64,000 bases of DNA from Hebobacterum sp964559435 (GTDB lineage Bacteria; Armatimonadota; Hebobacteria; Hebobacterales; Hebobacteraceae), in the NCBI GenBank assembly GCA_964559435.1, contig CAZLHI010000004.1:62001-126000 (forward strand), read 5' to 3'. Of the stretch, positions 34,944 to 42,383 are shown piece after piece. A program made the translations under genes and the position numbers. How positions within the stretch are numbered: the first letter of the stretch is position 1; the number at the start of each line of letters is the position of its first letter. The notes under the pieces are model-generated. The model had not been told where the DNA came from. It searched no databases and saw only the letters and a program-made list of their open reading frames with translations.

Positions 34944-35786
34944 GTGTCTAATTGTGGCGGTATGGCTGGCCGCGCTGCTGCGTACACATCCAAGCCCGAT
35001 GAGCGCGCGCCGTGGCCCAGGCGGGTATGGCTGCTCATCTCGACCCTCGTGTTGGCCTGCTGCCTCCTCATCGGGTCTGCTCCGATCCAGGGCGGTGCCG
35101 CCGAGAACTCATGTGAGCGATTCCTCGAGACTGAGGAAGGGCGGCGACTGGCGCGGCTGTGGCACGACATGCTCGATCACTCCTCCGATCTGATCTACAA
35201 CCCGACCGTGTTCCGAGCCCTGGCAGACGACGTGGAGGCGGCGGAGGCCGACGTCTCTGCGCTGCGGGAAGGCGGGGTGCTGAGCAGGTCGTGCGCGAAC
35301 TGCCTCGGCAGGCTCTTCCATGCGCGTTACAGGCATATCCGCGACTGGCACTACACTACTCGATCCGCGATCAGAGTCTCCGGGGCCGAGGCATACCGGA
35401 ACACGTCGAGCTGGGTGATCGAGATGCAGCTGTCGCTGCTGCGCCGGCCTCCGACGTGCAAGGCAGAACGAGAGCTTGCCAAGGCAGCCGTGAGGAACAT
35501 TGCCTACCAACTGATTTTTCTACACCAGCTCGACGAGTTCGAAGCGGAGTCAGATCGCCGTCGGATGGCCCTCAGAGACAAGGCGGATGCCGGCGCCGAC
35601 GTGGACCTGGAGGCCTTCGAGAGCGAGTACTTGAGGAAACGCAGCCTGCTTCTGGAGGCCTACCGGCAGCGGAGGTTGCCGCGCGTGCGCTTGGTCGAGG
35701 AGGTCATGCCGTATGTGGTAGCGCTCACCCGCGCGAAGCCCACCGTCGGTGCGACCGCGCGCCAGGCCGCCCGCCCGGACTACTAA
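34944..35786 (+). CDS. Secreted/anchored protein of unknown function
   Basis: The 280-residue protein has a long N-terminal region and one hydrophobic segment (WLLISTLVLACCLLIGSAPIQ), probably an uncleaved anchor or late signal peptide. The rest is helical and Arg/Glu-rich. It contains a CANC pair within SRSCANCLGRLFHARYRHIRDW and single Cys at two other sites. No family is recognised. GTG at 34944 has TGAGG 7 nt upstream; an ATG at 34962 is the alternative. It lies 32 bp after the anti-sigma gene and 6 bp before the MreB-like gene, so it should belong to the same operon. Confidence 0.6.
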   Translation: MSNCGGMAGRAAAYTSKPDERAPWPRRVWLLISTLVLACCLLIGSAPIQGGAAENSCERFLETEEGRRLARLWHDMLDHSSDLIYNPTVFRALADDVEAAEADVSALREGGVLSRSCANCLGRLFHARYRHIRDWHYTTRSAIRVSGAEAYRNTSSWVIEMQLSLLRRPPTCKAERELAKAAVRNIAYQLIFLHQLDEFEAESDRRRMALRDKADAGADVDLEAFESEYLRKRSLLLEAYRQRRLPRVRLVEEVMPYVVALTRAKPTVGATARQAARPDY

Positions 35787-35792
35787 CAGCGA

Positions 35793-36818
35793 ATGCTCGG
35801 CTGGAACATCGATCTGGGTTTGGACGTAGGGTCATCCACGACCCGCATCTACCAGCGGGGAGTGGGCATCGTTCTTGCAGAGCCCACGGCTGTCGCCTTC
35901 TCAGGGGACAAGCAGGAGCTTTTGGCGGTCGGGGCCGAAGCCAAGTCGATGGTGGATCAGAGCAGCAGTGACGCGCGCGTGGTCTTCCCTGTAAGATTCG
36001 GCGTGGTTGCCGATCACGTTGCGGCCGGCCAGATGATCAAGGAGATGGTCAGGCGAGCAGTCGGGCGGCGGACGCTTCTCATGCCGCGGGTGATTGCGGC
36101 ACTGACAACTGCAGCGACCCCAGTCGAGAGAGCTGCCTTACGTTCAGCGATTCAGAGCGCTGGCGCGAGGGCCGTCCGTCTCGTCGATCGGGTTCTGGCG
36201 GCGGCGATCGGAGGAGGCGCGGCAGGGCCCGCAGAGTATGGCGCGCGGCTCGTAGTCAGCATCGGCGGCGAGATCGCGGAGTTCGGCGTAGTGGGCCAAG
36301 GACGGCTCGTTTGGGGCCGGAATCTCAGATTCGGCGGCCGTGACCTGGACGAGGCCATCCGGAAGATGATGCGGAACCGCTATGGCGTAAGTCTGGCCCC
36401 GGCCACCGCGGAGCAGATGAAGTTCCAGGTCGGTGCGGTCATCCCCAGCTTGGCTCGAAGTCGCCTGCTCATCGGCGGGGGCGAGGTCTACGGGGAGCTC
36501 TTCCGCAATCTCAAGATAACGCTGGACGGGATCCCGGACTTGCTCGGTCGAGCGCTCTCCCCGCTGATAAACGAGATCGGCTGGGCCCTGGCGGAGGCGC
36601 CCGCAGAGCAGCGAGCCGAGATCAAGTCAAACGGCATCTTGCTCGCGGGCGGGACCGCGCTTCTTCAGGGGATACCCCAGCTGATACGAGAGCGGCTGGG
36701 CATTCCGGTCGTTCGCGCCCGAGAGCCCGCGCACGCGGTGGCGCTCGGGCTCGGGACCATCCTGCAGGACCTGGCGAGGCTCAGCCGTGACGGTCACCGC
36801 TACGGGGGCGCGACCTGA
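35793..36818 (+). CDS. Degenerate MreB-like actin-fold protein
   Basis: The 341-residue protein aligns with MreB over its length: GLDVGSSTTRIYQRG (phosphate 1), LRFGGRDLDEAIRKMMRNRYG, ATAEQMKFQVGAV, ILLAGGTALLQGIPQLI (adenosine loop). The phosphate 2 loop is altered: the expected DIGGGTT is SIGGEIAEFG. The usual 'EEP.AAAIG' around the catalytic region is VDRVLAAAIG. It therefore probably does not hydrolyse ATP normally and may be a regulator or structural partner of the true MreB at 19769-20803. It lies downstream of an ECF sigma/anti-sigma pair. It could alternatively be a divergent FtsA/PilM relative, but the EAIRKMMRNRYG helix is MreB-like. Confidence 0.8.
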   Translation: MLGWNIDLGLDVGSSTTRIYQRGVGIVLAEPTAVAFSGDKQELLAVGAEAKSMVDQSSSDARVVFPVRFGVVADHVAAGQMIKEMVRRAVGRRTLLMPRVIAALTTAATPVERAALRSAIQSAGARAVRLVDRVLAAAIGGGAAGPAEYGARLVVSIGGEIAEFGVVGQGRLVWGRNLRFGGRDLDEAIRKMMRNRYGVSLAPATAEQMKFQVGAVIPSLARSRLLIGGGEVYGELFRNLKITLDGIPDLLGRALSPLINEIGWALAEAPAEQRAEIKSNGILLAGGTALLQGIPQLIRERLGIPVVRAREPAHAVALGLGTILQDLARLSRDGHRYGGAT

Positions 36819-36848
36819 GTCTGCAGGACTCGGGCCCCTGAACCTGCT

Positions 36849-36877
36849 TTGACCCCCAGGCGTGTTTGCTCTATACT
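36849..36877 (+). promoter_or_regulatory. Promoter of aconitase gene
   Basis: TTGACC (36849-36854), a 17 bp spacer and TATACT (36872-36877). Predicted start near 36885 leaves a leader of about 150 nt before the aconitase ATG. Confidence 0.8.
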
Positions 36878-36936
36878 GGACCCAACTGAGCGCCACGGGC
36901 CGCTACCAGGCCAGGCGGGTGTTCGCCGCACAGACT

Positions 36937-37018
36937 GTTAGGGAGATCTCCCTGACGCTGGCACCTTGAATTCCCCCACGGGGAATCGCGCGTCGCTGAG
37001 CCGGAGACAGACCAGCGA
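36937..37018 (+). other. Structured leader of the aconitase mRNA
   Basis: Three consecutive inverted repeats fall in the untranslated leader. GTTAGGGA/TCCCTGAC around GATC lies at 36937-36956. ATTCCCC/GGGGAAT around CAC lies at 36970-36986. TCGCTG/CAGCGA around a 14-base loop lies at 36993-37018. A possible longer-range pairing joins GCCAGGCG upstream with CGCTGGC. No U-tract follows. It could be a regulatory RNA element; it does not convincingly match a riboswitch class I know. Confidence 0.45.
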
Positions 37019-37033
37019 TCAAGGTCGGCTCCA

Positions 37034-38968
37034 ATGGGATCGAGCTTAACCCAGAAGATCATAAGAGAACATCTCGTTTCCGGCCGGATGAAGCCCGGGG
37101 AAGAGATCGCCCTGCGCGTTGACCAGACCCTGACACAGGACGTGACCGGCACGATGGCTTTCCTCCAGTTCGAGGCGCTCGGCGTTCCTCGCGTCCGCAC
37201 CAAGCTGTCGGTCAGCTACGTCGATCACAACATGCTCCAAACGGGCTTCGAGAGCGCGGATGATCACCGCTACCTGCAGAGCGCGGCCGCCAGATACGGC
37301 GCCTACTTCTCCCGTCCGGGCAACGGCATCTGCCATCAGGTCCACCTGGAGCGCTTCGGCGTGCCGGGCCAGACTCTCATCGGATCGGACAGCCATACCC
37401 CGACCTGTGGCGGCCTTGGAATGCTGGGCATGGGCGCCGGCGGCCTCGACGTCGCCGCCGCGATGGCCGGGCATCCGTTCTACCTTGCGATGCCGAGGAT
37501 TACGCTCGTCCGGCTCACGGGCGAGCTGGGACCATGGGTGAGCGCGAAGGACGTCATCCTCGAAGTCCTGCGCCGGCTGAGCGTCGAGGGCGGCGTGGGA
37601 AGAGTCATGGAGTACGGCGGCCCCGGGGCGGCCTCGCTCTCCGTGCCAGAGCGGGCGACGATCACGAACATGGGTACCGAACTCGGAGCCACAAGCTCCA
37701 TCTTCCCCTCCGACTCGCGGACGCAGCAGTTCCTTCGGGCGCAGTCTCGCACGGAGGCATGGGTGGAGCTCGCTGCAGCCTCCGATGCCGAATACGACGA
37801 GGTACTGGAGATCGACTTGGCAGCCCTCGAGCCGATGGTCGCCGAGCCCTACAGTCCCGACAACGTAGTGCCTGCGGGCGCGCTGGCGGGCACCAAGCTG
37901 ACTCAGGTGTGCATTGGGAGCTGTACGAACTCCTCTTATCGCGACATGATGACCGTGGCGGCGATCCTCGAAGGAAACAGGGTGCACCCCGAGGTCAGCC
38001 TGACGATCTCCCCCGGCTCGCGGCAGGTGCTCCAGATGCTGGCCGAGAACGGCGCGCTGACGAAGCTGATCGCGGCCGGCGCTCGCCTCCTGGAGGCCTC
38101 TTGCGGCCCCTGCATCGGCATGGGACAGGCGCCGGCCAGCGGCGGCGCGACGCTGCGCAGCTTCAACCGGAACTTCCAGGGGCGGTGCGGAACCGAAGAC
38201 GCTCCGACTTACCTTGCCGGGGTGGAGGTGTGCGCGGCCTCGGCCGTCGCAGGAGAAATCATGGACCCACGCCAGCTCGGCGAGCCGGTGCGGAGCGCGG
38301 ATCCAGAGAAGTTCCTCGCAGACGACAGTATGATCCTTCCGCCGGCCGAAGATGCGGAGAGCGTGGAGGTCATCCGAGGTCCCAACATCGCCCCGGTTCC
38401 GATGCGAGGTCCCCTTTCCGATACGATTCGCGGCAGGGTGCTGCTGGTTGCCGGCGACAACGTGACGACCGACGACATCATGCCGGCCGGGGCTGAGATA
38501 CTTCCCCTGCGCTCGAACATACCGGCCATCTCTCGGCATGTGTTCTCGCGCCTGGATCCGGAGTTCGCTCACCGCGCGCGTCGGGAGGGCGGCGGGTTCA
38601 TCCTCGGAGGCGCCAACTACGGCCAGGGGTCCAGTCGAGAGCATGCGGCCCTCGCACCAATGGCACTCGGGGTGCGGGCCGTGTTCGCTCACTCCTTCGC
38701 CCGCATCCATCACGCGAACCTCGTCAATTTCGGCATCCTGCCCTTGAGCCTGCCCGAAGGCGCGCCCGTCGCCCAAGGAGACGAGCTCGAGATGAGCGCC
38801 GTCCGGACGGCGCTGGCGGCCCCGCGGCCCCTGCGGGTCGAGAACCTCACCAATGGGAAGACCTTTGAGGTGACGTGCGAGCTGACGCCGCGCCAGGTGC
38901 AAGTCCTCCTGGCAGGCGGGCTTCTGAACTACATGAGGCAGGGCGGCCGGGCGGCAGGGGACGAATAG
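37034..38968 (+). CDS. Aconitate hydratase
   Basis: The 644-residue aconitase of the short, mitochondrial-like bacterial type isomerises citrate and isocitrate. The [4Fe-4S] ligands are visible: Cys in IGSCTNSSYRDM and the pair in EASCGPCIGMG. LIGSDSHTPTCGGLGMLGMGAGG is the substrate/Fe-S region and ANYGQGSSREHAALAPMALG the swivel-domain Ser/Arg loop. NRNFQGRCGTEDA is the aconitase-family form (LeuC would differ). AAGGT lies about 8 nt upstream. It is followed after 6 bp by ftsY, an unrelated partner. Confidence 0.93.
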   Translation: MGSSLTQKIIREHLVSGRMKPGEEIALRVDQTLTQDVTGTMAFLQFEALGVPRVRTKLSVSYVDHNMLQTGFESADDHRYLQSAAARYGAYFSRPGNGICHQVHLERFGVPGQTLIGSDSHTPTCGGLGMLGMGAGGLDVAAAMAGHPFYLAMPRITLVRLTGELGPWVSAKDVILEVLRRLSVEGGVGRVMEYGGPGAASLSVPERATITNMGTELGATSSIFPSDSRTQQFLRAQSRTEAWVELAAASDAEYDEVLEIDLAALEPMVAEPYSPDNVVPAGALAGTKLTQVCIGSCTNSSYRDMMTVAAILEGNRVHPEVSLTISPGSRQVLQMLAENGALTKLIAAGARLLEASCGPCIGMGQAPASGGATLRSFNRNFQGRCGTEDAPTYLAGVEVCAASAVAGEIMDPRQLGEPVRSADPEKFLADDSMILPPAEDAESVEVIRGPNIAPVPMRGPLSDTIRGRVLLVAGDNVTTDDIMPAGAEILPLRSNIPAISRHVFSRLDPEFAHRARREGGGFILGGANYGQGSSREHAALAPMALGVRAVFAHSFARIHHANLVNFGILPLSLPEGAPVAQGDELEMSAVRTALAAPRPLRVENLTNGKTFEVTCELTPRQVQVLLAGGLLNYMRQGGRAAGDE

Positions 38969-38974
38969 CCGACT

Positions 38975-39850
38975 ATGTTTGGCAACCTCTTCCGCCAGGT
39001 CAGCGACCTCTTCACCGGCGCCGGCGAGATCACAGACCAGCTCTTCGACGAGCTCGAAGAGGTCCTCATCGCCTCAGATGTCAGCGTGCGCCTTTCCGGC
39101 GAGATCGTGGCCCTGCTGCGCGCGGCGGTGCGGGAGCGAGGCATTGGCACGCCGGAGGAAGCACGCGATCTCTTGCGGGCTCACATAGCCGGCGTTCTCG
39201 ACGAGCACTCGGCGCCCCTTGTGGCGGAGCCGCCGGAGCCACCGCTCTTCTATCTCGTCGTGGGGGTAAACGGGACCGGCAAGACGACGACCATAGCCAA
39301 GATCGGCGCCCGCTTTCAACGACACGGCAAGAGCGTGCTGCTCGCGGCCGCCGACACCTTCCGTGCCGCGGCGATTGACCAGCTGCAGGTGTGGGCCGAC
39401 CGACTCGGGGTGGATATCGTCCGGCACCAGCCGGGCGGCGATCCGGCCGCCGTCGTCTTCGACAGCATAAAGGCGGCTCGCGCCCGCGGCATAGATGTTG
39501 TGATGGCGGACACGGCCGGCCGCCAGCACACGCAGCACAACCTGATGGAGGAGTTGCGCAAGGTCGACCGAGTGGCGCGGCGGGAGCTCGGACGCGCACC
39601 CGACGAGACGCTGTTGGTTCTGGACGCGACGACCGGGCAGAACGCTCTCGTTCAGGCGCGGGTGTTCCGCGATGCGATCGGTCTGACAGCCATTGCGCTC
39701 ACCAAGCTTGACGGCACCGCGAAGGGCGGGACGCTGATCACGGTCGCCGAGGAACTCGCGCTTCCGGTCAAGCTTGTAGGGGTCGGGGAGAAGCTGGAGG
39801 ACCTCCGCGACTTCGACCCGCAGGAGTATGCAGCCGGCCTGCTGCCCTAA
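38975..39850 (+). CDS. ftsY: Signal recognition particle receptor FtsY
   Basis: The 291-residue NG-domain GTPase docks SRP-ribosome complexes at the membrane. G1 is GVNGTGKTTTIAKIG at ~97 (usually GVNGVGKT), then DTFRAAAIDQLQVW, G3 DTAGRQH (usually DTAGRLH), G4 TKLDGTAKGG and the closing GVGEKLEDLRDFDP. The acidic A domain is nearly absent, so it is a minimal form. It converges with trmD, sharing 4 bases, and lies on the opposite strand from the ffh operon that encodes its partner, about 2.5 kb away. Confidence 0.97.
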   Translation: MFGNLFRQVSDLFTGAGEITDQLFDELEEVLIASDVSVRLSGEIVALLRAAVRERGIGTPEEARDLLRAHIAGVLDEHSAPLVAEPPEPPLFYLVVGVNGTGKTTTIAKIGARFQRHGKSVLLAAADTFRAAAIDQLQVWADRLGVDIVRHQPGGDPAAVVFDSIKAARARGIDVVMADTAGRQHTQHNLMEELRKVDRVARRELGRAPDETLLVLDATTGQNALVQARVFRDAIGLTAIALTKLDGTAKGGTLITVAEELALPVKLVGVGEKLEDLRDFDPQEYAAGLLP

Positions 39851-40599
39851 ACGCTGCCGCGCTCCTCTTCCTCCATCTCTGCCAGAAGCTCTCGGTCCTC
39901 GTCCGTCAGGGATGCTGTGGCCAGTAGATCGGACCGCAGCTTGCGCGTCCGCCGCAGGGATTCCTGGCGGCGCCACCGCCTGATCTGCTCGTGATGTCCC
40001 GAGAGCAGCACCTGTGGAACCTTCCAGCCGCGGAACTCCGCGGGGCGAGTGTACTGGGGGTATTCGAGCAGGCCGTTCGAGAATGAGTCGGCCTGCGCGC
40101 CTTCCTCGGCCCCGAGCGCGCCCGGCAAGAGGCGGGCGACGGCGTCGATGACGACCATGGCGGGAAGCTCGCCGCCGGTGAGCACGTAGTCGCCGATGGA
40201 CAGCGCCCTCGTCGCGAGGTACTGACGCACACGCTCGTCGACCCCCTCGTAATGGCCGCACAGCAGAATGACATGCTTCCGCAGCGACAGCTCGCGCGCC
40301 GTCTGCTGAGAGAACAGGTCGCCCTGAGGGCTGAGCAGGATGATCTCCTCCGCGCAATCAGCGCTCGCCGGACAGCGCACCTCCTCGACAGCGGCGAAGA
40401 ACGGTTCGGGCTTCATCACCATCCCTGCGCCTCCGCCATAGGGGTAGTCGTCTGTGGTTCTATGAGCGTCTGTGGCCCAATGGCGGAGGTCGTGCACGGT
40501 CACGGTGACGACACCGGCCTCCTGTGCCCGCTTGAGAATGCTGGAGTCGAGCACAGGGGAGAACACCTCGGGAAAGGTTGTGATGACGTCGATCTTCAT
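39847..40599 (-). CDS. trmD: tRNA (guanine-37-N1)-methyltransferase
   Basis: The 250-residue SPOUT-class TrmD methylates G37 of tRNAs reading CNN codons. The knot region is seen in ILLCGHYEGVDERVRQYLATRALSIGDYVLTGGELPAMVVIDAV. PYGGGAGMVMKPEPFF and YTRPAEFRGWKVPQVLLSGHH are also conserved. The C-terminal part after 'GHHEQIRRWRRQESLRRTRKLR' has a short acidic tail. The start overlaps the rimM stop by 4 bases. Confidence 0.97.
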   Translation of the reverse strand: MKIDVITTFPEVFSPVLDSSILKRAQEAGVVTVTVHDLRHWATDAHRTTDDYPYGGGAGMVMKPEPFFAAVEEVRCPASADCAEEIILLSPQGDLFSQQTARELSLRKHVILLCGHYEGVDERVRQYLATRALSIGDYVLTGGELPAMVVIDAVARLLPGALGAEEGAQADSFSNGLLEYPQYTRPAEFRGWKVPQVLLSGHHEQIRRWRRQESLRRTRKLRSDLLATASLTDEDRELLAEMEEEERGSV

Positions 40600-41132
40600 C
40601 CGGCCGCCTCGTCCTGCTCCGGCTCGTCTCCCGCCAGGGGAGTTATCACCATCACGCCTTCGTCCAAGTCGATCCTACGGACAACCTCTCGCACGGCCGG
40701 CACCATTGCCAGCGGAGTCACGTAGACATCGTTGCCCGGGGCCCGTATCACCTCCGTCACCTGTCCCAGCTCCTCGCCCTTGTCTGTCACGACCCTGAGC
40801 CCGACGATGTCGTGAACCCAATACCTCCCCTCGGGCAGAGGTACGGCCATCGACTGCTTGACTTTGACGAGCGCACCTCTCAGCGAGGTGGCGGTCTCTC
40901 GATCTTCACAGCCGACGAGCGACAGGGTCACCCCTTTCGGTGTCACCTGCGCGCGGCGAACAGCGACGACCCGCTCTTCCCCTGTGGGCAACTCAAGGCA
41001 GACCTGGCTGAGAGCGCCGAACCGCTCCGGGAAGTCGGTCTCCGGTGTCACCCGTAGCGCCCCGTTGACACCGAAAGGAGCCGCAACCCGGCCGATCACC
41101 AGGTCCCACGGCTCCCTTTCTTCCTCGGCCAT
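40596..41132 (-). CDS. rimM: Ribosome maturation factor RimM
   Basis: The 178-residue 16S rRNA processing factor binds S19 and aids 30S head maturation. The N-terminal barrel begins VIGRVAAPFGVNGALRVTPETDFPERF. The PRC-barrel half contains YWVHDIVGLRVVTDKGEELGQVTEVIRAPGNDVYVT and ends with a 'DLDEGVMVITPLAGD' strand. Operon position between ylqD and trmD supports it. Confidence 0.95.
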   Translation of the reverse strand: MAEEEREPWDLVIGRVAAPFGVNGALRVTPETDFPERFGALSQVCLELPTGEERVVAVRRAQVTPKGVTLSLVGCEDRETATSLRGALVKVKQSMAVPLPEGRYWVHDIVGLRVVTDKGEELGQVTEVIRAPGNDVYVTPLAMVPAVREVVRRIDLDEGVMVITPLAGDEPEQDEAAG

Positions 41133-41136
41133 TGCC

Positions 41137-41550
41137 TCAGGCCTCGCGGATTTCGACTATGACTCCGTCCTTGACAACGATCTCGGTGCCGTTCAGCTTC
41201 TTGAAGAGGTCATCTCCAACATTCAGGTCGACTACGCCTTCGATCGTGCCGCGGGGATACTCGCTGCCGAGCTCCAACTTCGCACTCTCTTCGATCTGCC
41301 GCTGGATCTCCTCCTTCAGGGCAGTATGGCGCTGCCGCTCGGCCTCGATCTGCCGCCGCACCTGCATAGCCTGAGTGAGGTCGGTCCTTTGCAGGTCGGA
41401 TAAGAAGCGCCGGCTCTGCACCTCCATTTGGTCGATGCGGCGCTGGGTCTCATCTGCGGCCTGTTGCAGTTCGTTGCGCAGCTCCTCCTTGAACTCCTCG
41501 GTCACCATCACGCGCAGGCCGATCGACCGTCTGACAGTAATGGCGGCCAT
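41137..41550 (-). CDS. ylqD: YlqD family protein
   Basis: The 137-residue protein has an N-terminal MAAITVRRSIGLRVMVTEEFKEEL, a long central coiled coil (about 20-85, rich in Gln/Arg/Glu) and a C-terminal beta-domain (YPRGTIEGVVDLNVGDDLFKKL). This is the YlqD pattern; the function is unknown. In Bacillus ylqD lies between ylqC(khpA) and rimM, exactly as here. The start was chosen at the ATG two bases after the khpA stop; a longer frame overlaps khpA as a shadow. Confidence 0.8.
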   Translation of the reverse strand: MAAITVRRSIGLRVMVTEEFKEELRNELQQAADETQRRIDQMEVQSRRFLSDLQRTDLTQAMQVRRQIEAERQRHTALKEEIQRQIEESAKLELGSEYPRGTIEGVVDLNVGDDLFKKLNGTEIVVKDGVIVEIREA

Positions 41551-41551
41551 A

Positions 41552-41812
41552 TCACTGCTCCCGAGGTGCCGACGCGTCGCCCAGCTTGTTGATGTCGACC
41601 CAGATACTCTTTCGCTCTTTCGTTCCTGCCGCTCGGACCAGAGTCCGCAAGGCATTCGCGATGCGGCCGCCCTTCCCGATGACTTTGCCCAAGTCATCGG
41701 CTCCTACCCGCACCTCGAAGATGATGCTGCGTTCGCCCTCTATCTTGCCCACCGTCACCTGCTCTGGATCGTCCACCAGGGCCCTCACGATCATTTCAAC
41801 GAGCTCATGCAC
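41552..41812 (-). CDS. khpA: KH-domain RNA-binding protein KhpA (YlqC)
   Basis: The 86-residue single KH domain has the GxxG loop in VGADDLGKVIGKGGRIANALRTLV. It binds RNA, in Firmicutes together with KhpB, and affects cell division and sRNA stability. The start is GTG with GGAGG 9 nt upstream; an upstream frame would add 13 residues without a ribosome-binding site. It sits between rpsP and ylqD in the conserved order. Confidence 0.92.
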   Translation of the reverse strand: MHELVEMIVRALVDDPEQVTVGKIEGERSIIFEVRVGADDLGKVIGKGGRIANALRTLVRAAGTKERKSIWVDINKLGDASAPREQ

Positions 41813-41963
41813 TGTAGTCAACCTCCACTGTAGAGCTAGCTCAAGGGTCACTTAGTGGCGCCAGAGCGGCCGCGCGCCCCAGAGCGGCCCTCAACCAAGC
41901 GTGAATCCGGGCGCGTCTACCGCCCTTGCTCCTGACTATCTCTGTTTCAGTCAATCTGCGCCT

Positions 41964-42374
41964 CTAGTCGGAGGTGTGATCCGGCTCCGGGGTCTCCTCG
42001 TTGACCTCTTCGCCGCCCTCCGCCGGGGGAACTTCCTCTATCGGCTCAGCAGCCATCTCCGTGTCCGGCGCAGCGCCCACTGTGACGGTCGGCTCTGCCG
42101 CGCCCGCCGGGACAGCCTCCCCGCTGAACTTCCCCCACACGCCGGCTCTCTTGAGTAGAGACAGCGCGGTCTCGCTCGGTCGCGCGCCCTGTCGCAGCCA
42201 CCACAGGGCTCGTTCCTCGTTCACGGTGATCGACGCCGGGTCCACACCGGGGTCGTATTGCCCTATGGACTCGATGAAGCGGCCATCTCTCGGCGCGGCC
42301 GACTCGGCCACGACCAGCCGATACTGGGGTCGCTTCTTCTTGCCGATGCGCCGCAACCTGATGCGTACTGCCAC
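41964..42374 (-). CDS. rpsP: 30S ribosomal protein S16 with acidic C-terminal tail
   Basis: The first ~80 residues are standard S16 (VAVRIRLRRIGKKKRPQYRLVV; RFIESIGQYDP; ALWWLRQGARPSETALSLL). They are followed by a ~50-residue Glu/Pro/Ala-rich tail absent from most S16. S16 stabilises the 30S body. The start is GTG at 42374, with AGGAGG six nt upstream; an in-frame GTG two codons earlier overlaps the ribosome-binding site itself. A 151 bp gap to khpA is the largest in this operon, and I see no gene in it. Confidence 0.96.
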   Translation of the reverse strand: MAVRIRLRRIGKKKRPQYRLVVAESAAPRDGRFIESIGQYDPGVDPASITVNEERALWWLRQGARPSETALSLLKRAGVWGKFSGEAVPAGAAEPTVTVGAAPDTEMAAEPIEEVPPAEGGEEVNEETPEPDHTSD

Positions 42375-42383
42375 GTGCACCTC

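Noticed and set aside
36885..37033. Cobalamin riboswitch in the aconitase leader
   Set aside because: A GGAGAC motif and G-rich stems recall the class, but the core GCCACTG-type box and the CAGG/CCTG closing pairing are absent, and aconitase is not a B12-related gene.
37046..38902. 618-codon open frame antisense to aconitase
   Set aside because: It lies fully opposite a strongly conserved gene in GC-rich DNA. The translation is rich in His/Arg/Gly and lacks domain features.
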